This document shows, in pieces, positions 1 to 7,149 of a DNA stretch of 12,175 nt. The translations under genes and the position numbers were made by a program. The stretch lies in assembly GCA_020852535.1 (NCBI GenBank), contig JADZAO010000070.1:1-12175 (forward strand). The letters run 5' to 3'. How positions within the stretch are numbered: the stretch's first letter is position 1; the number at the start of each line of letters is the position of its first letter. The notes below the pieces were generated by a model that saw only the letters and a list, made by a program, of their open reading frames with translations, searched no databases and had not been told where the DNA came from. The stretch is from Paracoccaceae bacterium. Its GTDB lineage: Bacteria > Pseudomonadota > Alphaproteobacteria > Rhodobacterales > Rhodobacteraceae.

Positions 1-46
1 GACGTCTAGCAACAAAAGCGCCCAAGACAGTTTTGATATCAAGCAT
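1..46 (-). CDS. Possible 5' end of a gene running off the left edge (unrecognised)
   Basis: On the minus strand an ATG at 44-46 opens a frame with no stop up to the window edge, reading MLDIKTVLGAFVARR. A purine-rich stretch (GGGAAG) lies about 5 nt upstream and could act as a ribosome binding site. Fifteen codons are too few to recognise a family, and an open frame of this length can occur by chance. The gene, if real, would be transcribed in the same direction as dabBA. Confidence 0.25.
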   Translation of the reverse strand, partial: MLDIKTVLGAFVARR

Positions 47-505
47 CTTTACTTCCCATAACACAAAAGCAATTGCGCGAATGCGCAGCTTTAAACGGTT
101 CAGCCAAAACGTCGAAGTTCACATCAAACTTTGACCTTTTGCGGTAAGTTTACAACAGGACAGATAAAACGACAGACAAAACTATCAAGCAGACTTTACT
201 CATGTTTGGCAAAGCTCGCAATCACACCCATAACAAGCGCATTCTTGAGACAAGAATTCACATAATTATCCTGAAAAAAGAGAAGGCTATGATCAAAAAT
301 TAAAACAATAAAGTCAAAAACCGGCAAATTCAAAACATCAAAGGCTTCTTCAACATGTAACCCCATGTCGACAAAGCCGTTTACTACCAAATATCCAGCA
401 GCTAGACGACCACTATCTCAATGAGATCAGATCAAAAAACAAATTATTTTTAGCCTGAACAACAGCTGCTGCCATACCGAGAGAATTACCCGCGTAGCGC
501 AAGGG
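47..505. other. AT-rich spacer downstream of dabA, no convincing gene
   Basis: About 460 nt, clearly AT-richer than the flanking dab genes. It holds a short hairpin (TGCGC-GAAT-GCGCA at 74-87), a 13-nt perfect palindrome ATCTCAATGAGAT at 415-427, and a short minus-strand open frame described separately. A bulged GC hairpin at 488-506 overlaps the dabA stop codon but is not followed by a T-run on the minus strand, so I do not call a terminator. Nothing else is recognisable. Confidence 0.5.
196..390 (-). pseudogene. Short open frame, possible remnant of a receiver-like domain
   Basis: A 64-residue minus-strand frame begins with a TTG; the same frame is open for several codons upstream (GRLAAGY) back to a stop. 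The pattern is hydrophobic strand (YLVVNG), then an amphipathic stretch (VEEAFDVLNL), then a second hydrophobic strand (FDFIVLIFD). That resembles the first strand, helix and phospho-acceptor strand of response-regulator receivers, but acidic residues expected in the pocket are missing and the frame stops too early. No ribosome binding site is convincing. It could equally be a chance open frame in AT-rich DNA. Confidence 0.2.
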
Positions 506-2866
506 TTATATTACGGCTTTAGAAATACCCCCCGCGATGATCGACCAGCCAAGCGAGGGTTCGTAACGATCGACAATCTGCCCCTGATCATCAAGCCGCA
601 ATAGATGCGCCCAACCGTTGTCAAACAACGCCCGAAGCTCGTCATGACGAGCAAAAATAGCTGTGATCGCTTCAGCCGGAGCTTCGACCACAGCGGTCAA
701 ACGCAATGGCTCGTGCTGAAAACTTTGCCCGTCATGCACCGATTGCCACGGCAGGCCAACACGCGGCGGGCCACTATGACCCTCAAGCACACCAAAGCCG
801 CCTACCACGTTGTGCAGCAGCTTGTTCCCCCCACCAAAAGCATGCGGGGCCACGACCGAACCATAATATTGTAGACTAATCCAGATTGCCACCACGACCG
901 GCGCAGTCAGGATTAGTTCCAGCGTGCCAAAGCCCGGATCCTGTCGCCAATCGTAGCTATGCAAAAAGGCTCTGCCCCCAAAATCGCGCCCTGCGGTGCG
1001 ATTGCGCGGTGCGACAATAAAGGCCGAGCAACCGGCCGGCCCCCACTCAGGACGAGTCTCAGCCCAATTCCGACCCCTCCATATAAGGCTTTTCCCCTTA
1101 GCGCCCGACCTTGGCAACCGTACCGCCCGTTCGGCCCGTGCAAGTACGGCAGCGGCGTCGAGCCAACCACGCACAGCAGACAAATCACCGACCGTGTCGT
1201 AAAGTGTGACATCATCGGAGACCGTATCATGCAAGCCAGCAATGAAACGCGTCGCTTCGGGGATATGGATCCCATGCCCCACCAGACCGCTGCGCACCTC
1301 AGGGTCGTTAAGCAACAGAGCAAGCACACGGGCGCTGACCTCACCGGTACGGCCACCGCAAGCACCGCAATTTAGCACGCTCTGGTGGGGGTTATTCACT
1401 ACATCAGCCCCATGCCCGACCAGCAGCACAACCGGCGCAAATCCTGACCGTAACGACATAGCCCCAAGCACTGCCGCCGCCGTGGCAACCTTTGCGGCGA
1501 GATCACTGCCCACGATCATGGGGGCGGGTTCCGGTACAGCAGAACCTGCACGCAAACCAAGCGCATCAAGTACCAGTTTTACAGCATAAAGCAGACCCAA
1601 CGCCTCGACAAAGGCAAAGGAAAACACCGCTGCCTGCCGAAACCGTCCCCACACCCGCTTAGCGCGTACCATGATCCGGGCGGCCTCTTCCACCTCGGGC
1701 GCGACATTGGTGGCCGAATGCAGCCTCGCACACATCAAGACAGGTAAATGATCTTCAGCCTCGACCGAACCAAAGGAACGGTGCGCCAACGGCAGGCCAA
1801 AAAAGCCTGCAAAACCGATAGTCTCAATTCCGTCATCCAGCGACTCCAGCGCACGGCGGAACACCTCCGACCGAACATCGATGCATAAGACCACCTGCAA
1901 CTTAAGCGCACCCCGGTTTAAAGAGACAGGTGAGGCAAAGAGTTCGGTCAGCCTACGCTGCCCTGCCCGCTCGACCGCCGCCTGCAAAACCGCGTCAATT
2001 AGTGCATCCTGCCCCGTGCTCTCGGGGGCACTATAGGCAGCAACAGCATCGCTCCAGCGTGCGACTATATCCTTACCATATTTAGCAAAGAGCGCCTCTT
2101 CCCAAACAAGCCGGATCGCCAACAGATCGGTCAGCACATCATCTGACTCTCCCTTGATCTCTGCCTTCCAAAGCTGCCAACGGGCCAACTGCGCCCAGCC
2201 ACCAAGGCGGTGCAACAGAGCATGGAAGTAGATTTCGGCGCCTGATGGCTCGATTCCCAAAGCGCCAACAACCCGCGCCACCGCCGCCCATGCATCATCA
2301 GGCGCGTCCGCCACATGTTTTGAAAAACCCGAGAGGCCAGCGATTTTGGGGCCGAGGTCTTGCGTTGCAAATTGCAACCAGCCTTCGTAAAAACCGTCCG
2401 CGCCCGAAAACGGCCATATTGCCTGTCCTTGGTCAAAACGGGCAGCCGCATAAATGCCGATCCGATCAAGCAAGATGGCGTTCCAATCAATCCCCGAAAC
2501 CTCTGCGGCCAGATCAGCCACCGTGGGGACAGGTGCGCTAGCCACCCCTTCATTTGACAATGCGGCCATCACGACCCTAGTCGTAATATCACCGCTTGCA
2601 GCGGCAGCGATATCAGCAGACGTAATCCGCGACGCCGCCAATTCTGCAGCAAAATGCGCCCGTGGCAGGGTCAACCGCAAACCACCCACCCGCGCCATCC
2701 GCTCGGACGTTTGAGCCAACCCCATACCCGACTGTCCGAGGAAAGGATTGACCGCAACCGTGGCCGACAACGGAAAAGCCGGAGGGATTGCCTTGGCCGC
2801 AGAGCGAGAAGCGCGGATAATTTCCACAAGCGAGCTGGTTAAGTTGTCACGATTCTTGGCCAGCAT
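506..2866 (-). CDS. dabA: DabA, zinc-dependent subunit of the DAB inorganic-carbon transporter (UPF0753/DUF2309)
   Basis: Encodes 786 residues of the YbcC/UPF0753 (DUF2309) family, the carbonic-anhydrase-like subunit of the DAB complex, which with DabB uses the ion gradient to accumulate inorganic carbon in the cytoplasm. The expected zinc-site residues are visible: Cys328-x-Asp330 in VVLCIDVRSE, His485 in LLVGHGADV, and Cys500 in LNCGACGGR; the 15-residue spacing from His to Cys matches the family as I recall it. A conserved VNPF segment lies at 39-42 near the N-terminus. I chose the ATG at 2864-2866 because AGAGGAGAG precedes it and MLAKNRD starts the conserved region. An upstream in-frame start at 3028 would add 54 residues that lie wholly inside dabB, so I reject it. 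The start overlaps the dabB stop by 20 nt, which implies translational coupling. The protein should be peripheral, bound to membrane DabB. Confidence 0.93.
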   Translation of the reverse strand: MLAKNRDNLTSSLVEIIRASRSAAKAIPPAFPLSATVAVNPFLGQSGMGLAQTSERMARVGGLRLTLPRAHFAAELAASRITSADIAAAASGDITTRVVMAALSNEGVASAPVPTVADLAAEVSGIDWNAILLDRIGIYAAARFDQGQAIWPFSGADGFYEGWLQFATQDLGPKIAGLSGFSKHVADAPDDAWAAVARVVGALGIEPSGAEIYFHALLHRLGGWAQLARWQLWKAEIKGESDDVLTDLLAIRLVWEEALFAKYGKDIVARWSDAVAAYSAPESTGQDALIDAVLQAAVERAGQRRLTELFASPVSLNRGALKLQVVLCIDVRSEVFRRALESLDDGIETIGFAGFFGLPLAHRSFGSVEAEDHLPVLMCARLHSATNVAPEVEEAARIMVRAKRVWGRFRQAAVFSFAFVEALGLLYAVKLVLDALGLRAGSAVPEPAPMIVGSDLAAKVATAAAVLGAMSLRSGFAPVVLLVGHGADVVNNPHQSVLNCGACGGRTGEVSARVLALLLNDPEVRSGLVGHGIHIPEATRFIAGLHDTVSDDVTLYDTVGDLSAVRGWLDAAAVLARAERAVRLPRSGAKGKSLIWRGRNWAETRPEWGPAGCSAFIVAPRNRTAGRDFGGRAFLHSYDWRQDPGFGTLELILTAPVVVAIWISLQYYGSVVAPHAFGGGNKLLHNVVGGFGVLEGHSGPPRVGLPWQSVHDGQSFQHEPLRLTAVVEAPAEAITAIFARHDELRALFDNGWAHLLRLDDQGQIVDRYEPSLGWSIIAGGISKAVI

Positions 2867-4421
2867 GATGCTCTCCTCTGTGCTCAGGTTCACAGAAAAA
2901 AACCTTAAGCAAACGGTCAAAGACCGCATTGGCATAAAGTCCGTTGGCGAGATGCACGCGCAGGCGGCAAGCGACAGGGTGCTGCGACCAGAGTGGTAAC
3001 ATGACCTGGGCCAACGCCAGCGCACCAAAACTTGCCAGTGCCAGCACGATCAGCACCCATTCCAACAGACCAGGTACGGGAGTGGCGGGCAATGTATCAC
3101 GGGTTAGCGCCTCGACTCCGATTTGCAGCCCAAAGTAACTGATAGCGGCCAGTCCAGACTGAACCATCACACGCAACATCAGCACACGGGGAGCGGCATC
3201 AGCCAGACCTTGTGCAATCAAATAGGCAACTCCGAAGATCAGTATAGCTCCCAGCGCAAGCGCCAATGGCGACTTACCCGACAGACCAAAGACAAAACCA
3301 ACAACAGCATAAATCGCTAGGGCCAATGCAAAAGCGCACAGCACCGCCCACACCGAGGGCACGGCCATCGGACCGGGGCGGGATAGAACACGTCCCTCGT
3401 TCACCGCCGAACCTGAAGCAAGGAAGGCATGCGCCTTATAAAGTGAATGAGCCACGATATGCAAAAGCGCCAACGGAAAGAGTGCCAGACCACATTGCAT
3501 GATCATGAAACCCATTTGCGCGATAGTCGACCATGCCAGCGCCGTCTTAACAGTAGTCTGTGTCAGCATCACCAGACTAGCCACCAGCGCGGTAAAGCCA
3601 CCCGCCGCAGCCAATACAGCCAACACGATAGGAGCGGTAAGCATCACATCAGCTAGACGGATCAGCAAAAAGCCCCCCGCATTGACCGCTCCGGCATGCA
3701 TCAGCGCCGAGACTGGCGTGGGCGTCTCTATCATCTCGACCAGCCAGCCATGTAGCGGGAAAATCGCCGATTTAAGTACAGAAGCCAACGCGAGCAGACC
3801 TGCCGCCAGCATGGCCCAAGGCCCGACCGCAGTGGCATTCAGCCTAGCAATGTCGCCGGTACCAAAAGCCGCGACCAGCACGACCGAGGCGGAGATGACC
3901 GAGGCAACGCCCAGTCGGGCAATAATCGCCTTCTTCCGTGCCGCCCGCTGAGCCTGCACGCGATCATAATAAAAGAGCAAAAGCTTATGTAGGCCCAAAG
4001 CCACGCCAACCCATGCCACCACCAGCTGGCCAAGGTTACCCGCTGTCACCAGCAGCATCACCGCCGCCAGCACCAGTACCATCCATCCCATAAAGGCGCC
4101 CTGCCGCGGCTCGCCATCCAGATAGATCGCCGAATAGCGCAGCACGACCCAGCCGACAAAGCTGACTAATAAAAGCATGATCACGCTAACACTGTCGAGC
4201 CTAACCGAAAACCCAACGCCCCCGACATCGACCAACGTAAAAGTGGAGATCCCATACTTCCATAAGAGAAAGGCCCCCAAAACCGCCACCACCATTCCGG
4301 CCACTGCTGCGGCCTCGACTGCAATGAGAGTGTTACGCGGACGAAAACCCGGTCCAATAAAAGCCACCGCAGCGGCGAGGCAAAGGAGACAAGGGGCGAG
4401 GTAAAGAATGACTGGCAACAT
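2847..4421 (-). CDS. dabB: DabB, proton-conducting membrane subunit of the DAB inorganic-carbon transporter (NuoL/MrpA family)
   Basis: Encodes 524 residues, strongly hydrophobic with about 13-14 likely membrane helices, of the proton-translocating family that includes NADH dehydrogenase subunit 5 (NuoL) and MrpA (PF00361). Diagnostic motifs are LKSAIFPLHGWL (215-226, Lys217), TPTPVSALMHAG (233-244, His242), and a later Lys/His-rich helix, HIVAHSLYKAHAFL (321-334). The family shares the ion gradient with DabA, which catalyses the CO2/bicarbonate chemistry. The start at 4419-4421 is preceded by AAAGGA at good spacing and begins a hydrophobic helix; an upstream in-frame start at 4460 lacks this. 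First gene of the operon, overlapping dabA by 20 nt. At the position where NuoL has its helix-5 glutamate, this protein reads AWVGVALG, so Val138 may replace it. Adjacent dabA and the absence of other nuo or mrp genes argue against respiratory complex I or an Mrp antiporter. Confidence 0.9.
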   Translation of the reverse strand: MLPVILYLAPCLLCLAAAVAFIGPGFRPRNTLIAVEAAAVAGMVVAVLGAFLLWKYGISTFTLVDVGGVGFSVRLDSVSVIMLLLVSFVGWVVLRYSAIYLDGEPRQGAFMGWMVLVLAAVMLLVTAGNLGQLVVAWVGVALGLHKLLLFYYDRVQAQRAARKKAIIARLGVASVISASVVLVAAFGTGDIARLNATAVGPWAMLAAGLLALASVLKSAIFPLHGWLVEMIETPTPVSALMHAGAVNAGGFLLIRLADVMLTAPIVLAVLAAAGGFTALVASLVMLTQTTVKTALAWSTIAQMGFMIMQCGLALFPLALLHIVAHSLYKAHAFLASGSAVNEGRVLSRPGPMAVPSVWAVLCAFALALAIYAVVGFVFGLSGKSPLALALGAILIFGVAYLIAQGLADAAPRVLMLRVMVQSGLAAISYFGLQIGVEALTRDTLPATPVPGLLEWVLIVLALASFGALALAQVMLPLWSQHPVACRLRVHLANGLYANAVFDRLLKVFFCEPEHRGEHHAGQES

Positions 4422-4441
4422 GGTTCGTCCTTTCGGTTCAA

Positions 4442-4476
4442 GCAACCGATTAACTAGCACCCGCCCAAAACGATAA
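4442..4476 (-). promoter_or_regulatory. Candidate activator-dependent promoter of dabBA
   Basis: Minus strand: TTATCG (4471-4476), 16 nt, GTTAAT (4449-4454), giving a start near 4442. Both hexamers are weak, as expected for a LysR-activated promoter. With this start the dyad at 4501-4517 is centred near -67, the classical position of a LysR recognition site. Other AT-rich hexamers in this spacer could serve instead. Confidence 0.3.
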
Positions 4477-4484
4477 AAAATACA

Positions 4485-4512
4485 TTGTTTATTAAAATAA
4501 GTTCTTTAAAAT
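4485..4512 (+). promoter_or_regulatory. Candidate promoter of the lysR gene (leaderless transcript?)
   Basis: TTGTTT (4485-4490), 16 nt, TAAAAT (4507-4512). The predicted start is at or next to the A of the ATG at 4519. No Shine-Dalgarno sequence precedes that ATG, so the mRNA may be leaderless. The -10 element lies inside the dyad at 4501-4517, so regulator binding would block it. Confidence 0.4.
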
Positions 4513-4517
4513 AGAAC
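4501..4517. promoter_or_regulatory. LysR-type operator dyad GTTCT-N7-AGAAC
   Basis: A perfect inverted repeat, GTTCT-TTAAAAT-AGAAC, contains the T-N11-A core (TCTTTAAAATAGA) that LysR-family proteins recognise. It abuts the lysR start codon and sits about 80 nt upstream of dabB on the other strand. This is the usual design for regulator autorepression plus activation of the divergent target. Confidence 0.55.
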
Positions 4518-4518
4518 G

Positions 4519-5385
4519 ATGGAATTGAACTACCACCACCTCCGTTATTTCCGCGCCGTCGCACTTGAAGGAAATCTAACCCGCGCGGCGGCACATCTGA
4601 ATCTGTCACAATCGGCTCTTTCGATACAGGTCCGCGCACTCGAAGACCGCCTTGGCCATCCACTCTTCGAAAGAATCGGCAGGCGGCTAGAGTTGACCGA
4701 AGCAGGCCGCATCGCGCTCGACCATGCCGAGACAATTTTCAAGACAGGCGACGAGCTTATAGCAACCTTGCGCCAAACCGGACGCGCACGCCGCGCCATC
4801 CGCGTTGGAGCACTAGCCACCCTATCGCGGAACTTCCAACTGGCATTTTTGCGCCCGTTGCTGAACCGCTCAGATACAGAAATAGTACTTCGTTCTGCCG
4901 GCATGGCAGAACTTCTGCGCGGTCTAGAAGGGTTAGCACTCGACGTGGTCCTTACCAACGAACCCGTGCCCCGCGATGCCGCGACGCCCTTTCTGACCAA
5001 GCGCATCGCGGGCCAGCCCGTCAGCCTAATTGGCGTTCCCGAACGAGGCAAAGCAGGCGAAGACCTAGGCACCCTTATAACTCGTGAACCACTGATCCTA
5101 CCCACCGCGGAAAGCGGGCTGCGGGCGGCGTTCGAGAGCCTCATCTCGCAATATGACATCGTGCCTCAGATTGCGGCCGAGGTGGATGATATCGCGATGA
5201 TGCGCCTCTTGGCACGCGAAGGCGCGGGACTGGCACTGCTGCCGCCCATCGCTGTAACAGACGAATTGACGGCAGGGATCCTTGTCGAACATGCACGACT
5301 CGAAAAAGTAATTGAAAGCTTTTATGCCATTACCCTAACCCGCCGCTTTCCTAATCCGCTGGTCGCAGAACTTCTGCACAGCTAA
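4519..5385 (+). CDS. LysR-family transcriptional regulator, divergent from dabBA
   Basis: Encodes 288 residues, the usual length for the LysR family. Residues 1-60 form the N-terminal winged helix-turn-helix: LNYHHLRYFRAVALEGNLTRAA, then LNLSQSALSIQVRALEDRLG, then HPLFER. Residues from about 90 form the inducer-binding domain of the periplasmic-binding-protein fold (RVGALATL and later VDDIAMMRLLAREGAGLALLPP). The LNYHHL opening resembles the NhaR subgroup, which regulates ion-antiport genes. It is divergently arranged with dabB and the spacer carries a LysR-type dyad, so it most likely senses a signal of carbon or ion status and controls dabBA. LysR-type regulators are known beside DAB operons in chemoautotrophs. 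The start ATG has no Shine-Dalgarno sequence. The effector cannot be inferred from sequence. Confidence 0.92.
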   Translation: MELNYHHLRYFRAVALEGNLTRAAAHLNLSQSALSIQVRALEDRLGHPLFERIGRRLELTEAGRIALDHAETIFKTGDELIATLRQTGRARRAIRVGALATLSRNFQLAFLRPLLNRSDTEIVLRSAGMAELLRGLEGLALDVVLTNEPVPRDAATPFLTKRIAGQPVSLIGVPERGKAGEDLGTLITREPLILPTAESGLRAAFESLISQYDIVPQIAAEVDDIAMMRLLAREGAGLALLPPIAVTDELTAGILVEHARLEKVIESFYAITLTRRFPNPLVAELLHS

Positions 5386-5426
5386 GGGCTCTCAAAGGAT
5401 CCCCGGCGGATTTTCGTTTTTCTCTC

Positions 5427-5455
5427 TTGCACCCTGTCAGAGGCCAAGCTAATTG
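5427..5455 (+). promoter_or_regulatory. Candidate promoter for tRNA-Glu
   Basis: TTGCAC (5427-5432), 17 nt, TAATTG (5450-5455), predicting a start near 5462, about 11 nt before the mature tRNA. The -10 match is poor, so the spacing and the position are the main support. Confidence 0.35.
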
Positions 5456-5472
5456 CCCCTCACTGAAAGTGT

Positions 5473-5547
5473 GGCCCGTTCGTCTATCGGTTAGGACATC
5501 TGGTTTTCAACCAGGTAAGAGGGGTTCGACTCCCCTACGGGCTGCCA
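5473..5547 (+). tRNA. tRNA-Glu (anticodon UUC)
   Basis: A full cloverleaf is visible. The acceptor stem GGCCCGT pairs with ACGGGCT (first pair G-U). The D-loop holds CTATCGGTTAGGA. The anticodon stem TCTGG/CCAGG encloses the loop TTTTCAA, so the anticodon is TTC (Glu). The T-arm is GAGGGG-TTCGACT-CCCCT. Discriminator G is followed by an encoded CCA (5545-5547). It stands alone between lysR and truA with no other RNA gene. Confidence 0.96.
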
Positions 5548-5623
5548 AAAATCCAAACAAACCTCATAGACATAAAAACACTTGCAGGACGACTTTGTTC
5601 TACAGTGCCTCATATTATCAAAC

Positions 5624-5659
5624 CCATTAGCACACTAATGGAGTTACTCTCCACAGAGT
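5624..5659. repeat. Two adjacent perfect hairpins
   Basis: The first is CCATTAG-CACA-CTAATGG (5624-5641, 7-bp stem). The second is ACTCT-CCAC-AGAGT (5646-5659, 5-bp stem). Both have four-nucleotide loops and lie 4 nt apart. No T-run follows directly on either strand, so they are not standard intrinsic terminators. Confidence 0.45.
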
Positions 5660-6044
5660 GGGTAGATTTTGAGCTAATTTAAGGTGTTGTCTTCACCTGC
5701 TAAATAGCCTCGTTCATACTTAAAAGACCGCTAGGGGCGCTCAATAAAATTTTAATAGAATGGCCCTTTACCGTCCATCGAGATCTAGGTACCGCCCCAT
5801 TTCAGCCAGTCAATACAGCCAAAGAACATGACCTTTAATCTGTGTTCATGATTTCAAGTGCGCCCAACTTGTAGATCACCCTGTTCAGGTCATCAACGCA
5901 AACATCTGCGTCAATTCCCCTACAGTATAACACATGCCTACCCCATATGTTCGCAATTCAAAAACTCACCTACAAAATCCCCATCAAGCTCGGACACACC
6001 ATTGGCTCGAACTGCCTACCCACCAAAGCGTTCATCTCTCGACA

Positions 6045-6072
6045 TTGTGGAAGATACGGTCCGTTATAGAAT
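6045..6072 (+). promoter_or_regulatory. Candidate promoter of truA
   Basis: TTGTGG (6045-6050), 16 nt, TAGAAT (6067-6072). The -10 matches the sigma-70 consensus at five of six bases; the -35 is weak. The start would be near 6079, leaving a leader of about 100 nt before truA. Confidence 0.3.
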
Positions 6073-6179
6073 AAAAAGCCACATCAGACTCCTTTCGTTA
6101 CGCTCCGACATAGAGAGGTAAACAGCCACCGTTTAGGGCACGACTGGACGCGTCCCCGCATATCCGCTAACCCCGTCTC

Positions 6180-6950
6180 ATGCCCCGCTACGCCATCAAC
6201 ATCGAATATGACGGCACGCCCTTCAACGGCTGGCAGCGCCAATATGGCGGCCAACCAACCGTACAGGCCTCGATTGAGGCGGCTCTGGCAGAACTCGAAC
6301 CCGGCCCCCACACCATCGCCGCTGCAGGCCGCACCGATACGGGTGTGCACGCTACCGGACAGGTCGCCACAGTCGACCTCGCAAAAGACTGGGACCCATT
6401 CCGCTTGCAAGGGGCGTTGAACTACCACCTGCGCCTCACACCAATTTCCATCCTTCGCGTCGTCATCGTCGCTCCCGAATTTCACGCCCGTTTCTCAGCT
6501 ATCGAACGCCGCTATCTCTTTCGCATTGTCGCCCGCCGTGCGCCCATGGCACTCGACAAGAACCGCGTCTGGCAAGTAATCGATCCGCTCGACCTGACCT
6601 CGATGCAGCAAGGCGCTGCCCACCTGATCGGCAAACACGACTTCACGACCTTTCGCTCCTCACTTTGTCAGGCGATCAGTCCGGTCAAGACGCTGAACGA
6701 ACTCACCATCACCGAAACTCCCCTCCCCATCGGCACCGAATACCGTTTCACCCTGCGTGCCCGTTCCTTCCTGCACAATCAGGTTCGCTCCATCGTCGGC
6801 ACGCTACACCGCGTTGGCACTGGCGGCTGGCCACCTTCCCGCGTAGCCGAAGCCCTCGCAGCCCGCGACCGCGCGGCCTGCGGTCCCGTCTCCCCGCCAC
6901 AGGGCCTCTACCTCACCGGCATCGGTTACGAGCAAGACCCCTTTGCCTGA
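6180..6950 (+). CDS. truA: tRNA pseudouridine(38-40) synthase TruA
   Basis: Encodes 256 residues, the usual length for TruA, which isomerises uridines 38, 39 and 40 in the anticodon stem-loop of many tRNAs. The N-terminus YAINIEYDGTPFNGWQRQ is the family opening. The catalytic aspartate is Asp53 in AAGRTDTGVHATGQV. The active-site tyrosine is in ERRYLFRI (Tyr112). The C-terminal half carries DFTTFRSS (154-161) and SFLHNQVRSIVGTL (196-209, Arg203). The ATG at 6180 has no clear Shine-Dalgarno sequence, but the protein begins directly with the conserved strand, so the start is secure. In many genomes truA follows fmt; here it stands alone and converges on the lysyl-tRNA synthetase gene. Confidence 0.97.
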   Translation: MPRYAINIEYDGTPFNGWQRQYGGQPTVQASIEAALAELEPGPHTIAAAGRTDTGVHATGQVATVDLAKDWDPFRLQGALNYHLRLTPISILRVVIVAPEFHARFSAIERRYLFRIVARRAPMALDKNRVWQVIDPLDLTSMQQGAAHLIGKHDFTTFRSSLCQAISPVKTLNELTITETPLPIGTEYRFTLRARSFLHNQVRSIVGTLHRVGTGGWPPSRVAEALAARDRAACGPVSPPQGLYLTGIGYEQDPFA

Positions 6951-7024
6951 CCGCTTCTCTTTGTCTCAAATATCCAAAGGGAACGAAGCAGTAGCCGACA
7001 GAGGTAAAGCAAGAGACGGCAAAC

Positions 7025-7079
7025 AAACATCACGGCATGCCCCCCAACAGACGGAAAGCATCGGTGATGTTTTTTTTTT
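7025..7079 (+). terminator. Intrinsic terminator downstream of truA
   Basis: AAACATCAC (7025-7033) pairs with GTGATGTTT (7064-7072), a 9-bp stem. Inside the 30-nt loop ATGC (7037-7040) can pair with GCAT (7058-7061). A run of ten T (7070-7079) follows, partly within the stem. The loop is longer than usual, but the T-run supports termination on the plus strand. Confidence 0.6.
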
Positions 7080-7149
7080 GCAAAGCTCATTGCAAGACGC
7101 CTAAACTAGGGTCACCACGAACCTAGACATCATCCAGATTAAAACCGGA

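Larger units (their letters stand above)
5548..6179. other. Gene-poor AT-rich spacer with hairpins and possible gene remnants
   Basis: About 630 nt between tRNA-Glu and truA without an intact coding region. It contains two adjacent perfect hairpins at 5624-5659, the palindrome TAAAATTTTA at 5745-5754, and the palindrome GGACGCGTCC at 6146-6155. Translating the minus strand gives only short open pieces. One of them, near 5640-5685, resembles part of a serine recombinase, so the region may be debris of a mobile element next to a tRNA. Confidence 0.5.

Noticed and set aside
959..1375. Long open frames on the strand opposite dabA and dabB
   Set aside because: They are antisense to well-supported genes, contain no recognisable domain, and arise from the codon bias of the real genes.
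2867..3028. N-terminal extension of DabA from an upstream in-frame ATG
   Set aside because: It lies entirely inside dabB, has no family similarity, and the internal ATG at 2866 has a strong ribosome binding site.
2847..4421. DabB as respiratory complex I NuoL or Mrp antiporter MrpA
   Set aside because: There are no nuo or mrp neighbours, the protein is shorter than those families, and it overlaps a dabA gene.
5386..5420. Possible terminator of lysR
   Set aside because: The ATCC-CCGGC-GGAT stem is only 4 bp and the T-run is interrupted; the support is too weak.
7106..7126. CTAGG/CCTAG inverted repeat as terminator of lysyl-tRNA synthetase
   Set aside because: The stem is 5 bp with an 11-nt loop and no T-run follows on the minus strand.
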